NCBI GenBank assembly: GCA_902788505.1
Contig: CADAKH010000019.1
Location: forward strand, 2,791-58,270
Source of the DNA: Oscillospiraceae bacterium
GTDB lineage: Bacteria; Bacillota; Clostridia; Saccharofermentanales; Saccharofermentanaceae
Direction: 5' to 3'
DNA length: 55,480 nt
The notes below the pieces were generated by a model. The model searched no databases and had not been told where the DNA came from. It worked only from the letters and a program-made list of their open reading frames with translations. Below are positions 39,820 to 49,113 of this stretch, piece by piece. A program made the translations under genes and the position numbers. Every line of letters begins with the position of its first letter. The first letter of the stretch is position 1.

Positions 39820-39840
39820 ACTAAATGTTGTGTTTTTTCG

Positions 39841-39869
39841 TTGACAATATATCAAGGAAATGTTAGCAT
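39841..39869 (+). promoter_or_regulatory. promoter of veg
   Basis: Consensus -35 TTGACA (39841-39846), 17-nt spacer, TAGCAT (39864-39869), with a T-rich upstream tract. The leader is about 80 nt. Confidence 0.75.
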
Positions 39870-39956
39870 TGGTGCATATTGGTAATATTTCCGTAATGTT
39901 CCTTTAAGGTTACTGAAATATTTGATAACTCTAGTCTCCTGGTGGGGGTAATACTT

Positions 39957-40229
39957 ATGATCATCAGTTCCGATTTGGAAATGTGCAAAGCTAAGTTTGA
40001 AGAACTCATCGGCAAGCGTATCGTTTGCAAGACAAATGGCGGCCGTAAGAGGATCATCACTTACATTGGCACAGTCGAGCACTGCTATCCCAACGTTTTC
40101 ACAATGCTCTGCAACAACGAAGCCGGCAAGCAGTCTATTGTATCCTTCTCATATATCGATGTTCTCACTAGAACCGTAAGAGTAGGCATCATGCCTGAGA
40201 AGTCACAGGAAGACGTAGTCGCTGTTTAA
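39957..40229 (+). CDS. veg: Veg family protein
   Basis: 90-residue protein of the Veg family (DUF1021), an SH3-like beta barrel. Family core LIGKRIVCKTNGGRKRIITYIGTVEHCYPNVF followed by SFSYIDVLTRTVRVG. In Bacillus, veg has one of the strongest vegetative promoters and influences biofilm matrix genes and spore outgrowth; its molecular role is unsettled. GGTGGGGGT lies 8 nt before the ATG chosen. It precedes ispE, as in Bacillus (veg-sspF-ispE). Confidence 0.93.
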   Translation: MIISSDLEMCKAKFEELIGKRIVCKTNGGRKRIITYIGTVEHCYPNVFTMLCNNEAGKQSIVSFSYIDVLTRTVRVGIMPEKSQEDVVAV

Positions 40230-40253
40230 TATTCAGCTTAAATTAAATAATTT

Positions 40254-40301
40254 AAAGCGCTGTCAATACTGATAATGTCAGGTTTTGACAGTGCTTTTTT
40301 T
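40254..40301 (+). terminator. intrinsic terminator of veg
   Basis: 13-bp stem AAAGCGCTGTCAA / TTGACAGTGCTTT (one G-T pair) and a T-run to 40301, 24 nt past the stop. Confidence 0.88.
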
Positions 40302-40400
40302 GTATTCTCATTTGTCTTTGTAGTGACATACAGCTCGCTTTTATTTCCTAAAATTATAAGGTAAAATTGATACACAGACTTTGGCTCGGCGAAAGGGCGA

Positions 40401-41363
40401 ATGGAAATCCAGATGGATTCTTACGAGATTACAGCTAACGCTAAATTAAATCTTTTTCTGCGTGTAAGAGGGATACTTCCCAACGGTTATCACAGTTTGT
40501 ATTCGATCATGCAGGAGATAGATCTTGCAGATACACTTACTATCAATATTTATCCTGAGCGGGATAACGCTTTTGATATCAAGTGCATCGGCAGAAATGA
40601 TATCGACCCGGAGAAGAATCTTTGCAGGAAAGCAAGAGACAGATTCTTCTCGTCACTTCGCAAAAAGGCATCCGCTGATCCTTCTGTTCCGGATGCGAAG
40701 CTTTGGAGGAAGGGTGTTTTCCCTAATATCGAAATAGTTCTTACAAAAGCTATTCCTTCCGAATCCGGTATGGGCGGCGGAAGTTCAGATGCTGCGGCAA
40801 CACTGATGGTCCTTCAGGAACACTTCGGCAATCCTTTTACAGATGAGGAACTTAATCAGCTTGCGGTAAATGTCGGTGCCGATGTTCCGTTCTTCCTGTA
40901 TGGCGGCACATGTCTTTGCGAAAGAGTGGGAGAGGATATAACACAGCTTCAGTCACTCGAAGGAATTCCGCTTCTTATAGTCAAGCCTTTCAAGGGATGC
41001 TCAACACCTGAGTGTTTCCGCGCAATTGACAGCAAGCCTTTGCCTGAATTTGATGAAGAACGTTATGCTTCTTTTATAGATAATCTGAACAGTGAAGATA
41101 AAGCGCCTCTTGATAGATTCCTTGAAGGCGGTGATCTTCTTACCAACGATCTGGAGATGCCTTCTGTCGAGAAGGTCCCTGAGATCGAAAGCATAAGAAA
41201 GTCCCTTCTTGAGTCAGGCGCAAAATATGCCCGTATGACAGGTTCGGGAAGTGCTGTTTTCGCGATGTACGAGAGCGGGGAACAAAGAGACGCTGCTTAC
41301 AGTTCCGTAAAGGATGATCCGAAGTTCTCAGGCTTCGATATCTTTGTATCAAAGACTATCTAA
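40401..41363 (+). CDS. ispE: 4-diphosphocytidyl-2-C-methyl-D-erythritol kinase
   Basis: GHMP kinase of the MEP isoprenoid pathway, 320 residues. Substrate loop ANAKLNLFLRVRGILPNGYH, ATP-binding SESGMGGGSSDAAATLM, and the C-terminal ARMTGSGSAVFAMY motif, all conserved. Start at 40401 with AAAGGG 4 nt upstream; ATG at 40413 is less well placed. An insertion around residues 90-105 (KKASADPSVPDAKLW) makes it somewhat longer than the usual 285-295 residues. Its end overlaps the convergent GNAT gene by 8 nt. Confidence 0.95.
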   Translation: MEIQMDSYEITANAKLNLFLRVRGILPNGYHSLYSIMQEIDLADTLTINIYPERDNAFDIKCIGRNDIDPEKNLCRKARDRFFSSLRKKASADPSVPDAKLWRKGVFPNIEIVLTKAIPSESGMGGGSSDAAATLMVLQEHFGNPFTDEELNQLAVNVGADVPFFLYGGTCLCERVGEDITQLQSLEGIPLLIVKPFKGCSTPECFRAIDSKPLPEFDEERYASFIDNLNSEDKAPLDRFLEGGDLLTNDLEMPSVEKVPEIESIRKSLLESGAKYARMTGSGSAVFAMYESGEQRDAAYSSVKDDPKFSGFDIFVSKTI

Positions 41364-41889
41364 ATGAGAGGGCAAAAAGGCCTCTCATATATCCTCTGGA
41401 ACTTTCAGAGTCAATGAGTCTGAAGCCGCGCTTGCCGTAGAATTCCACCATGTTTTTATTTGATGCTGCCGAGTGAAGAAGAATGCTCCGGGCGTCTGAT
41501 TCGTGCGCGATATCAATGGCTTTTGCCATGAGATCTATTCCGACACCGGATTTCCTGAAGTCTTGCAGGACCGCAAATCTTGAGATATAGAAGGATAGAC
41601 CGGCATCTTTAAGATATCCGTATGTCTTTTCAGAGAAGTTGTAGACCAGGGGATTGTCAACCCTTTTTATGCATATGGAACCGACGATCTTTCCGTCTGA
41701 CACGGCAACAAGGCAGGTTTGACGGCTTATTCTGTCGGCAACGCTTTCGACACTCTCGGTCATGGCCTCGAGCATCGAAGATGAGATTCCCGAATCCGCG
41801 CAATAAGTAAGCATCGCGCTCTTAAGCAAGCGCGATACTTCTAAGGCATCTGAGATGCCTGCGATTCTTATTTGGGGATCCTTATCCAT
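41356..41889 (-). CDS. GNAT acetyltransferase in the arginine operon
   Basis: 177-residue GNAT-fold N-acetyltransferase. IRIAGISDALEVSRLLKSAM (beta1-alpha1), FYISRFAVLQDFRKSGVGIDLMAKAIDIA (beta4 and the acetyl-CoA P-loop-like R-K-S-G-V-G), and NKNMVEFYGKRGFRLID. Its ATG overlaps the argF TGA by one base, so it is translated as the last gene of argCBDF. No argA or argJ is in the window, which makes N-acetylglutamate synthase an attractive but unproven assignment; short GNAT-only synthases exist in actinobacteria. Otherwise a generic acetyltransferase. Confidence 0.85.
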   Translation of the reverse strand: MDKDPQIRIAGISDALEVSRLLKSAMLTYCADSGISSSMLEAMTESVESVADRISRQTCLVAVSDGKIVGSICIKRVDNPLVYNFSEKTYGYLKDAGLSFYISRFAVLQDFRKSGVGIDLMAKAIDIAHESDARSILLHSAASNKNMVEFYGKRGFRLIDSESSRGYMRGLFALSFR

Positions 41890-42812
41890 CAGTTAAGGAA
41901 GCAGTTTACAAGGATGGCCTTGTGAGCATGGAGTCTGTTCTCGGCTTCATCGAAAACAACACTCTGAGGTCCGTCGATAACGTCCTCTGTGACTTCATAG
42001 CCTCTGTAAGCAGGGAGGCAGTGCATGAAGATCGCATCAGAGTGTGCGGCACCCATGATTTTCGAATTGACCTGATAGTTCTTGAAGATCTCAACTCTCT
42101 TGGCCTTCTCAGCTTCCTGACCCATTGATGTCCATGTATCCGTATAGATAACATCAGCGCCTTCGGCAGCTTCGAAAGGATCTTCGGTCATGACGATCTT
42201 TGAACCTGTTACCTTTGCATCTTCCTTTGCTTCATTTACGTACTTGTCAGGGCATGTGTAGTCCTTGGGGCTTGCAACGGAAATATCCATTCCTGCTTTT
42301 GCGCAGGCATGGAGAAGGGAATTGGCCATGTTGTTTCCGTCACCGAGATAAGCCATCTTGAGGCCCTTGAGATCGCCCTTGTGCTCCTTGATCGTAAGGA
42401 GGTCAGCTAATACCTGTGTGGGATGCTGATCGTCTGTGAGACCGTTGATTACAGGGACCTTGCCGTATTTAGCGAGATCTTCAACATCCTGATGCTTGAA
42501 GGTTCTGATCATGATGCCGTCAACCATTCCGGACAATACATTTGCAGTATCGTAGATAGTCTCGCCTCTGCCGATCTGGATGTCATTGTTGCTCAAAAAG
42601 AGCGCCTGGCCGCCGAGCTGATACATGCCGACTTCGAAAGATACTCTTGTTCTTGTAGATGACTTGGTGAAGATCATTGCAAGAGACTTACCTTTGAGAA
42701 GGTGGTGCTCAATTCCTGCCTTGGTCTTTGCCTTAAGATCGATCGCTGTATCGAGAAGATAATCAAGATCTTCAAAACTTACATCTCTGTGGAAATCTAT
42801 ATAATGCTTCAT
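41889..42812 (-). CDS. argF: ornithine carbamoyltransferase
   Basis: Makes citrulline from ornithine and carbamoyl phosphate; 307 residues. Carbamoyl-phosphate motif SSTRTRVSF, HPTQVLADLLTI, and the ornithine-binding FMHCLPAYRGYEV region. VSLEDLDY-like start with a ribosome binding site AAGGAGTAATTAC before the ATG at 42812. 15 nt after argD. Confidence 0.97.
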   Translation of the reverse strand: MKHYIDFHRDVSFEDLDYLLDTAIDLKAKTKAGIEHHLLKGKSLAMIFTKSSTRTRVSFEVGMYQLGGQALFLSNNDIQIGRGETIYDTANVLSGMVDGIMIRTFKHQDVEDLAKYGKVPVINGLTDDQHPTQVLADLLTIKEHKGDLKGLKMAYLGDGNNMANSLLHACAKAGMDISVASPKDYTCPDKYVNEAKEDAKVTGSKIVMTEDPFEAAEGADVIYTDTWTSMGQEAEKAKRVEIFKNYQVNSKIMGAAHSDAIFMHCLPAYRGYEVTEDVIDGPQSVVFDEAENRLHAHKAILVNCFLN

Positions 42813-42827
42813 TGTAATTACTCCTTT

Positions 42828-44192
42828 TCAATCATCTTCGTCAACGGGTTTGTTGTCTTTGCCGCCTGTAAGGCCCATCTCGTCGAGCTTGTCGATCTTT
42901 GCACTTCCTACGCCTGAAGCGGATTCCCTGATCTGCTTTTTGGAAGGGAGTGCATCCTTGATCCTTCCCAATACGCTCTTGGGGCCGGCAACGTTCTTAA
43001 GGATCTTATCGAGCGCTTTGACGAATTGTCCTGCCTGAGCCTTTGTAAGAATGAGCGGAGGTGCAAGCCTTATCGTTGATGTTCCTATGGCGCTTACGAG
43101 AAAGCCCATGGAGAAGAGCTGCTGACGCATTCCCTGCGCGGTGATCGTATCGTCAAATTCGATACCGATGAGAAGACCTTTGCCCCTTACTGAACGGATG
43201 CAGTTGTACTTGGTTCTGAGCTTGTTCAGCTTATCGAAAAGCTCATCGCTGACATCTTTTACATTGTCGATGATACCTTCGGAATCGAAAGCTTCCATTA
43301 CTGCATTTCCTGCTGCGCAAGCCAGGGGATTGCCGCCGAAAGTTGAACCGTGGTCACCCGGCTTAAAGCCTGTTGCCACTTCATTGGTCGTAAGCATTGC
43401 TCCGATCGGAACTCCGCCGCCCAATCCCTTTGCTAGGGTCATGATATCAGGTGTTACACCGTAGTTCTGGTAGCAGAACATCTTGCCTGTACGGCCGACG
43501 CCTGTCTGGACCTCATCGAAGATAAGAAGCACACCCTTTTCGGTGCAGAGCTTTCTGATTGCCTGAATGTATTCAAGATCTGCCGGATGAACACCGCTCT
43601 CGCCCTGAATAAGTTCGAGCATGATGGCAGCTGTCTTGGGATTGACTGCTTCGATCATCGCATCGATATCGTTGTAGGGAACATGGACAAAGCCGGGAAC
43701 ATTAGGTTCGAAGGGCCTTGAGAATTTAGCCTGGCCTGTTGCCGCGATAGTTCCCATCGTTCTTCCGTGGAAGCTCATATCGGCAGTGATGATCTCATAC
43801 TTATTTATATCCTTATAGTACCAGTAGCTTCTTGCGAGCTTGATCGCTGCTTCATTGGCTTCAGCACCTGAATTGCAAAAGAATACCTTGTCAGCGAAGC
43901 TTGCACGGCAGAGCCTGTATGCGAGTTCGGACTTTTCGGGAATGTAATAGTAGTTGCAGGCATGAACGATCTTTTTTGCCTGTGATGTGATGGCGGAAGT
44001 AAGCTTAGGGTGGTTGTATCCAAGGCAGTTAACAGCGATTCCGCCGATCATATCGAGATATTTTCTTCCTTCGGTATCGTAAAGATAGCAGCCCTTGCCT
44101 TTTACGAAAGCAACGGGCATGAGGTTAAATACCTGAAGGCAATAGTTCTTATCAAAATCCTGAATCAGGGCGAGATCATTTTCTATACTCAT
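42828..44192 (-). CDS. argD: acetylornithine aminotransferase with C-terminal extension
   Basis: PLP-dependent class III aminotransferase, 454 residues. [41 protein letters not shown] and [15 protein letters not shown] (Schiff-base Lys) are all present. Typical ArgD ends near residue 400; here about 54 residues follow ([20 protein letters not shown] and an Asp-rich end), of unknown use. The start overlaps the end of argB by 17 nt. Confidence 0.95.
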   Translation of the reverse strand: MSIENDLALIQDFDKNYCLQVFNLMPVAFVKGKGCYLYDTEGRKYLDMIGGIAVNCLGYNHPKLTSAITSQAKKIVHACNYYYIPEKSELAYRLCRASFADKVFFCNSGAEANEAAIKLARSYWYYKDINKYEIITADMSFHGRTMGTIAATGQAKFSRPFEPNVPGFVHVPYNDIDAMIEAVNPKTAAIMLELIQGESGVHPADLEYIQAIRKLCTEKGVLLIFDEVQTGVGRTGKMFCYQNYGVTPDIMTLAKGLGGGVPIGAMLTTNEVATGFKPGDHGSTFGGNPLACAAGNAVMEAFDSEGIIDNVKDVSDELFDKLNKLRTKYNCIRSVRGKGLLIGIEFDDTITAQGMRQQLFSMGFLVSAIGTSTIRLAPPLILTKAQAGQFVKALDKILKNVAGPKSVLGRIKDALPSKKQIRESASGVGSAKIDKLDEMGLTGGKDNKPVDEDD

Positions 44193-45120
44193 AATGTTCT
44201 TTCTTCTCCTTTACGATCATTGTGCCGATGCCGTTCTTAGTGAATGTTTCAAGGATAATGGAATGAGGGATCCTTCCATCTATTATGTGGGCTCTGTCGA
44301 CACCTCGCAATACCGTATCAAGACAGCCTTCGATCTTGGGGATCATGCCGCCTTTGATAATGCCCTCCTCAACAAGTTCCTTGATATCCTTCTGATCCAG
44401 AACAGGAATGATATAGTCGGAACCGTCTTCAAGTTTTTTCAGCACGCCGCCGACGTCAGTAAGTGTGATGAGCTTTGAAGCGCCCAGTGCAACTGCCACT
44501 TCTGCTGCGACTGTATCTGCGTTTATGTTATAGCTTTCACCGTCTTTTCCTACACCGATAGGTGCGATAACGGGAATATACTCGTCGTTAGCGAGCATAG
44601 AGATGACCTTGGTGTTGATCTTCTTGATCTTTCCGACATATCCGATATCGATGGGATTGCCTTCTGTATCCTCAGTCATTTTCTCGGCTTCGATAAGGTT
44701 GCCGTCGATTCCGGAGATACCGATCGCCTTTGCGCCTTTGCCGCAGAGAACGGATACGATATCCTTGTTGGTCTTGCCGATGAGGACCATCTGGGCATAG
44801 CCCATGGTCTCTTCGTCTGTGTACCTTAATCCGTTAACGAAGTGGGATTCTTTATTTACCTTATTGAGCATGTCGCTGATGTCAGGTCCGCCGCCGTGAA
44901 CGATAACGGGATTGATGCCGATATACTTGAGAAGAGTAATATCATCCATAACGGACTGCTTTAATTCTTCGTTGATCATGGCATTTCCGCCGTACTTGAT
45001 GACGAAAGTCTGGCCTCTCATCTTTCTGATATAAGGAAGTGATTCAATAAGGATCGAAGCCCTGTCTACGTTATTTTTCATGTCGCCCGTGATAACGGGA
45101 TTCTCTTTCTGTCCTGCCAT
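44176..45120 (-). CDS. argB: acetylglutamate kinase
   Basis: Phosphorylates N-acetylglutamate; amino-acid-kinase fold, 314 residues. VIKYGGNAM (ATP phosphate loop), [24 protein letters not shown] and [12 protein letters not shown] motifs. GAGGT lies 8 nt before the ATG at 45120, which starts 2 nt after argC ends. The C terminus overlaps argD. Regulation by arginine is typical when an N-terminal helix precedes the fold, and residues 1-30 here could form it. Confidence 0.97.
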   Translation of the reverse strand: MAGQKENPVITGDMKNNVDRASILIESLPYIRKMRGQTFVIKYGGNAMINEELKQSVMDDITLLKYIGINPVIVHGGGPDISDMLNKVNKESHFVNGLRYTDEETMGYAQMVLIGKTNKDIVSVLCGKGAKAIGISGIDGNLIEAEKMTEDTEGNPIDIGYVGKIKKINTKVISMLANDEYIPVIAPIGVGKDGESYNINADTVAAEVAVALGASKLITLTDVGGVLKKLEDGSDYIIPVLDQKDIKELVEEGIIKGGMIPKIEGCLDTVLRGVDRAHIIDGRIPHSIILETFTKNGIGTMIVKEKKEHYEYRK

Positions 45121-45122
45121 GA

Positions 45123-46199
45123 TCAGATACCTCTTACAATATTCTTGAGTCCGGCTGTCTCATCGAAACCGAACATAACATTTGCTGACTGGATTGCCTG
45201 AAGTGCCGCGCCCTTGCCGAGATTGTCCTGCGCCGTGAAGAGCTTGATGATTCCGGTATCGGGATCGTAAACCCCGTTTACGTCGATATAGTTGGAACAT
45301 GCGACAGCCTTGATGTCGGGCAATGTCTTTCCCTGAAGGACTCTGACGAAAGTCTCGCCCTTATAAAATTCATTATATATAGCGTTGATCTTCTCTGATG
45401 ATACATCGGAGAAATCCTTGGAAGGCTTTGCATATACGCTTGCGAGCATGCCGCGCTTGAAAGGAGCCAGGTGAGGAGTGAAGGTGACATTTATATCGCC
45501 GGGATTCTTTCCTGCGAGGAAAGAACACTGCTCTGAGATCTCCGTTGTATGACGGTGTCCTACTGCACCGTAAGGCTTGAATGATTCATCAAGTTCGCAG
45601 AAAGCATATGCAAGATCAGCTTTTCTTCCTGCACCGCTTACACCTGATGTTGCATCGATGATTATCGAATCTTCCTCGATAAGATGTGACTTAAGAAAAG
45701 GCGCAAGCGCAATGAGTGAGCATGTCGGATAGCATCCCGGATTTGCAACGAGCTTTGCCGTCTTAAGCTCTTCCCTGTAGAACTCGGGAAGTCCGTAAAC
45801 AGCTGTCTTAAGAAGATCCGGGTTGGGGTGGGTGAGCTTATATGACTTCTCGTAAGTTGCAAGATCCTTATATCTGAAATCACCGCTGTGATCGATTACT
45901 TTCGTGCCTGCCTTGAGAAGCTCGGGAACGATCTTGGCAGATACTCCGTGAGGGAGAGCTGTGATAACGAGATCGGAATCTTTTGCGACTTCCTCATAGG
46001 GAAGGTCTTCGCATTCGTTGTCAACGATGCCGCGGAATTCGGGATAGATATCAGAATAAGGCTTGCCTGCGAAAGTCTGGCTTGTAAGATGGCGGAATCT
46101 GAAGTAGGGATGTCCGGCAAAACCTCTTACGAGCTCCGCTCCGACATATCCTGTGGATCCGATAATAGAAACATACTTTACAGATTCTTCGTTTGCCAT
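45123..46199 (-). CDS. argC: N-acetyl-gamma-glutamyl-phosphate reductase
   Basis: NADPH-dependent reductase, 358 residues, first gene of the operon. Rossmann loop [17 protein letters not shown], catalytic Cys in [15 protein letters not shown], and GHRHTTEI with catalytic His. GGAGGC lies 8 nt before the ATG. Expression is probably controlled by the ARG-box region directly upstream. Confidence 0.97.
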   Translation of the reverse strand: MANEESVKYVSIIGSTGYVGAELVRGFAGHPYFRFRHLTSQTFAGKPYSDIYPEFRGIVDNECEDLPYEEVAKDSDLVITALPHGVSAKIVPELLKAGTKVIDHSGDFRYKDLATYEKSYKLTHPNPDLLKTAVYGLPEFYREELKTAKLVANPGCYPTCSLIALAPFLKSHLIEEDSIIIDATSGVSGAGRKADLAYAFCELDESFKPYGAVGHRHTTEISEQCSFLAGKNPGDINVTFTPHLAPFKRGMLASVYAKPSKDFSDVSSEKINAIYNEFYKGETFVRVLQGKTLPDIKAVACSNYIDVNGVYDPDTGIIKLFTAQDNLGKGAALQAIQSANVMFGFDETAGLKNIVRGI

Positions 46200-46675
46200 T
46201 TTAAGTGCCTCCGGTAAGGGCGGGCAATACCCACCCTGATGTTTGATTTATGCAATATAATGCATAAATATTCAAAAGTCAACAAATATATGCATAATTA
46301 AATACATATAAAACAATTATGATCCATTTCGCATAATACCGCTTGTATCTCGATTGGTTTCCGCAAAGGGCCTTTAAGTAATATAAAAGTAATATAAGTA
46401 AGAAAATTTTCAGACATAAAAAGGTATATTGCACAATTAACACAAAGTCTGAAAACGCCCGATTTTACTTAATTTGCCGCTTTTTCTTGTACAACACACA
46501 CAAAATCAAATAAGGCTATTTGATATATTTACCAAGCTAACCAAATTACTATGCCAAATTACCTAAACTATTTTTGGGGAATGTGTCATATAGTAATGAA
46601 AATTCCGTTTTGATACTATTCTCGTAGTTATCAAGCCCGATTTCGGACGGGCACATTTTTGGAGGTTTGAAGAAT
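46200..46675. other. AT-rich intergenic region between argC and the ABC ATPase gene
   Basis: 476 nt without a gene. The left part holds the argC promoter and operators. A further inverted TATGCAT/ATACATA pair lies at 46289-46308, but with a 6-nt centre it fits the ARG box less well. On the right a GCCCG/CGGGC hairpin (46635-46652) followed by ACATTTTT precedes the ATPase ribosome binding site and could act as an attenuator. No convincing promoter for the ATPase was found. Confidence 0.5.
46249..46282 (-). promoter_or_regulatory. argC promoter with two overlapping ARG boxes
   Basis: Minus strand TTGACT (46282-46277), 17-nt spacer, TATATT (46259-46254). Two 18-bp sites match the ArgR/AhrC pattern TNTGNATWWWWATNCANA at 17 of 18 positions each: TATGCAATATAATGCATA (46249-46266) and AATGCATAAATATTCAAA (46259-46276). 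They are offset by 10 bp, one helical turn, and cover the -10 and spacer, so repression by arginine-bound ArgR is expected. Confidence 0.8.
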
Positions 46676-47791
46676 ATGGCAAGTTTATCTTTCCAGCACG
46701 TTTACAAAAAGTATGATGGCGGCGTTGTAGCCGTTTCAGATTTTAACCTTGACGTAGCAGATAAGGAGTTCGTTATCCTCGTAGGTCCTTCCGGATGCGG
46801 TAAGTCTACAACACTCCGTATGCTCGCAGGTCTTGAAGATATTTCAGAAGGTGAGATTTACATTGACGATCGTTGCGTAAACGACGTTCTCCCTAAGGAC
46901 AGAGACATCGCGATGGTTTTCCAGAACTACGCTCTCTATCCTCATATGTCAGTTCGTGACAACATGGCTTTCGCTCTTAAGCTCAGAAAGATGCCTAAGG
47001 ACGAGATCAACCGCCGTGTTCAGGAAGCAGCTAAGATCCTTGAGATCGAGCATCTCTTAGACAGAAAGCCTAAGGCTCTCTCCGGTGGTCAGCGTCAGAG
47101 AGTTGCTCTCGGCCGTGCTATCGTTCGTGACCCTAAGGTCTTCCTCATGGACGAGCCTCTCTCAAATCTCGACGCTAAGCTCCGTGTACAGATGCGTGTT
47201 GAGATCACAAAGCTCCACCACAGACTTAAGACAACATTCGTTTACGTTACACACGACCAGACAGAGGCTATGACCATGGGTACCAGAATCGTCGTTATGA
47301 AGGACGGTTTCATCCAGCAGGTTGACTCTCCTACGGAGCTCTACGATAACCCGGTTAACACATTCGTTGCAGGATTCATCGGAATGCCTCCTATGAACTT
47401 CATCAATGCTGTTATCAACGTTGAGGGTTCTGACGTATTCGTTTCATTCGAGAACGTTACGATCAAGCTCCCTGAGAGATATGCAGTTGAAGAAGTTATG
47501 GATCGTGACGGTCAGGAAGTTATCTTTGGTGTAAGACCTGAGGCAATCACAGACGATATTACATACGTTACAGATCACCCTGAATCTGCATTCACAGCTG
47601 ACGTTGACGTCGTCGAAATGCTCGGTGCTGAGACATATCTCTACGTTACAGTTAACGGATCACTCCCGCTCACATGCCGTGTTGACCCTACAACTTCACA
47701 GTCTGCAGTTGGTCAGGTTGTTGACCTCGCAGTTGACTCCAACCGTATCCACCTCTTCGACAAGGATACAGAGCAGAGCATCATTTCCTAA
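46676..47791 (+). CDS. ugpC: MsmX/UgpC-type sugar ABC transporter ATPase
   Basis: 371-residue CUT1 ATPase. Walker A GPSGCGKST, Q-loop VFQNYALYPHMSV, signature LSGGQRQRVALGRAIVRDP, Walker B VFLMDEPLSNLDAKLR, H-loop VYVTHDQTEAMTMG, then a C-terminal OB/TOBE regulatory domain. Such MsmX-like proteins energise several sugar importers from one locus; the permease pair at 3054-5260 has no own ATPase and is a candidate client. Start at ATG 46676 (GGAGGT 9 nt upstream); a TTG at 46667 overlaps no ribosome binding site of its own. Monocistronic with terminator. Confidence 0.95.
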   Translation: MASLSFQHVYKKYDGGVVAVSDFNLDVADKEFVILVGPSGCGKSTTLRMLAGLEDISEGEIYIDDRCVNDVLPKDRDIAMVFQNYALYPHMSVRDNMAFALKLRKMPKDEINRRVQEAAKILEIEHLLDRKPKALSGGQRQRVALGRAIVRDPKVFLMDEPLSNLDAKLRVQMRVEITKLHHRLKTTFVYVTHDQTEAMTMGTRIVVMKDGFIQQVDSPTELYDNPVNTFVAGFIGMPPMNFINAVINVEGSDVFVSFENVTIKLPERYAVEEVMDRDGQEVIFGVRPEAITDDITYVTDHPESAFTADVDVVEMLGAETYLYVTVNGSLPLTCRVDPTTSQSAVGQVVDLAVDSNRIHLFDKDTEQSIIS

Positions 47792-47814
47792 TAAATTATT
47801 CAAGAACCTCAATC

Positions 47815-47853
47815 AAGAGACCGTGGATCCTTTTAAAGAGTCCACGGTCTCTT
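47815..47853 (+). terminator. intrinsic terminator of the ABC ATPase gene
   Basis: Perfect 13-bp stem AAGAGACCGTGGA / TCCACGGTCTCTT with a T-run, 23 nt past the stop. Confidence 0.9.
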
Positions 47854-47889
47854 TTATGTGGCAAAAAAGAGACAAAAACAGGCGTTTGC

Positions 47890-47918
47890 TTGCACCTTTT
47901 GGCGAAAAATAATATCAT
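47890..47918 (+). promoter_or_regulatory. promoter of the regulator-ftsEX operon
   Basis: TTGCAC (47890-47895), 17-nt spacer, TATCAT (47913-47918), 83 nt before the regulator start. A TAGGC/GCCTA inverted repeat lies in the leader. Confidence 0.6.
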
Positions 47919-48000
47919 TTAGTGTAGCGTTTTAGGCGTTCTTATTGCTATGCCTAATATCGGCTGAAGCAATAATGATTTCTTTAAGAGGTAAGAGGCC

Positions 48001-49107
48001 ATGGAAGAGATAAAGAAATGTATGCGTCAGGTAAAAACGATTATTTCCGCTAACTGCGGAGTAATTGATACGGCCGGTAAGATCCTTGCCGCGACCAATG
48101 AGATCGGCGAAGAAGAGACGGATCCTTCTTTCAGAGCGGTCGTTTCGTCAGACAATCTTTTCGCTTCCACTGCAGACCGTACTTATCTCAAAGTATTCAT
48201 CGGTGAGCAGCTCAAATATATCCTTTATATAGAGAGCACAGATCCGGATTCCAAAGTCACACTTCAGCTTATCGCCGAGTGGATGAAGACTCTGGTCAAG
48301 GAGAAGGGCACGGATGCCGAGAAGGCTATCTTTATCCGTAACGTTCTTCTTGATAACGAGATCAGAAGTGAAGTCCCGATGATCGCAAGAGGATATAAGA
48401 TCGACTGCAATGATCCGCGACTCGTTCTCGTTGTAAGGACTACAGCTGAACAGAGTGCAGAAGCATTCGAGATACTTCAGAACCTTTATACTGATTCCGA
48501 TGTTGCCACCGTTATCTCAATGGATGACACAACAGCAATCGTAATCATTGATGCACTTGAATCACAGGTCAGTGAAGAGATGAGAGACAGCTTCATTGAA
48601 GAGACATCCCAGTCAGTACTGGCATGCCTTACATCCGAAGGCTGCAAGGCAAAGGTCGCAGTAGGTTCTGTTGTCGGTTCTTTCATGGATATCAGCAAGT
48701 CTTATTCTGATGCCATGACAGCACTTAAGGTCAGCAAGATATTCGATGGTGAATCCGACCTTTCCAGATATGACAAGCTGGGTCTCGGAAGACTTATATA
48801 TCAGCTCCCAAAGCCCCTTTGCGAAATGTTCATTAGAGAGGTTTTCCCGAATGAGGCATTCAAGCAGCTCGATGAGGAAACAAGAACAACGATCGACACT
48901 TTCTTTGCAAACGACCTGAACGGATCTGAGACTTCAAGAGAACTTTTCGTTCACAGAAATACACTCGTTTACAGACTTGAGAAGGTAAAGACAAAGACAG
49001 GTCTTGATCTTAGAAAGTTTGATGACGCGGTACTCTTTAAGATGGCGACTATGGTAAGGACCTATATCGACTATCTTAACGATACCAACGATAACAAGAT
49101 CAGGTAA
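48001..49107 (+). CDS. CdaR/PucR-type transcriptional regulator
   Basis: 368 residues. N-terminal sensor-like domain (ISANCGVIDTAGKILAAT, GAF/PAS-like feel), a central GGDEF-derived-looking region (VAVGSVVGSFMDISKSYSDAMTAL, as in CdaR proteins) and a C-terminal PucR-type helix-turn-helix (SRELFVHRNTLVYRLEKVKTKTGLDLRKFDDAVLFKMA). Family members sense small metabolites such as sugar acids or purine breakdown products; the ligand here is unknown. It lies 6 nt before ftsE, so it is co-transcribed with the division module. Confidence 0.88.
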   Translation: MEEIKKCMRQVKTIISANCGVIDTAGKILAATNEIGEEETDPSFRAVVSSDNLFASTADRTYLKVFIGEQLKYILYIESTDPDSKVTLQLIAEWMKTLVKEKGTDAEKAIFIRNVLLDNEIRSEVPMIARGYKIDCNDPRLVLVVRTTAEQSAEAFEILQNLYTDSDVATVISMDDTTAIVIIDALESQVSEEMRDSFIEETSQSVLACLTSEGCKAKVAVGSVVGSFMDISKSYSDAMTALKVSKIFDGESDLSRYDKLGLGRLIYQLPKPLCEMFIREVFPNEAFKQLDEETRTTIDTFFANDLNGSETSRELFVHRNTLVYRLEKVKTKTGLDLRKFDDAVLFKMATMVRTYIDYLNDTNDNKIR

Positions 49108-49113
49108 TAGGAA

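Noticed and set aside
46289..46308. Third ARG box at TATGCAT/ATACATA
   Set aside because: Arms fit but the centre is 6 nt instead of 4, so spacing is wrong for ArgR.
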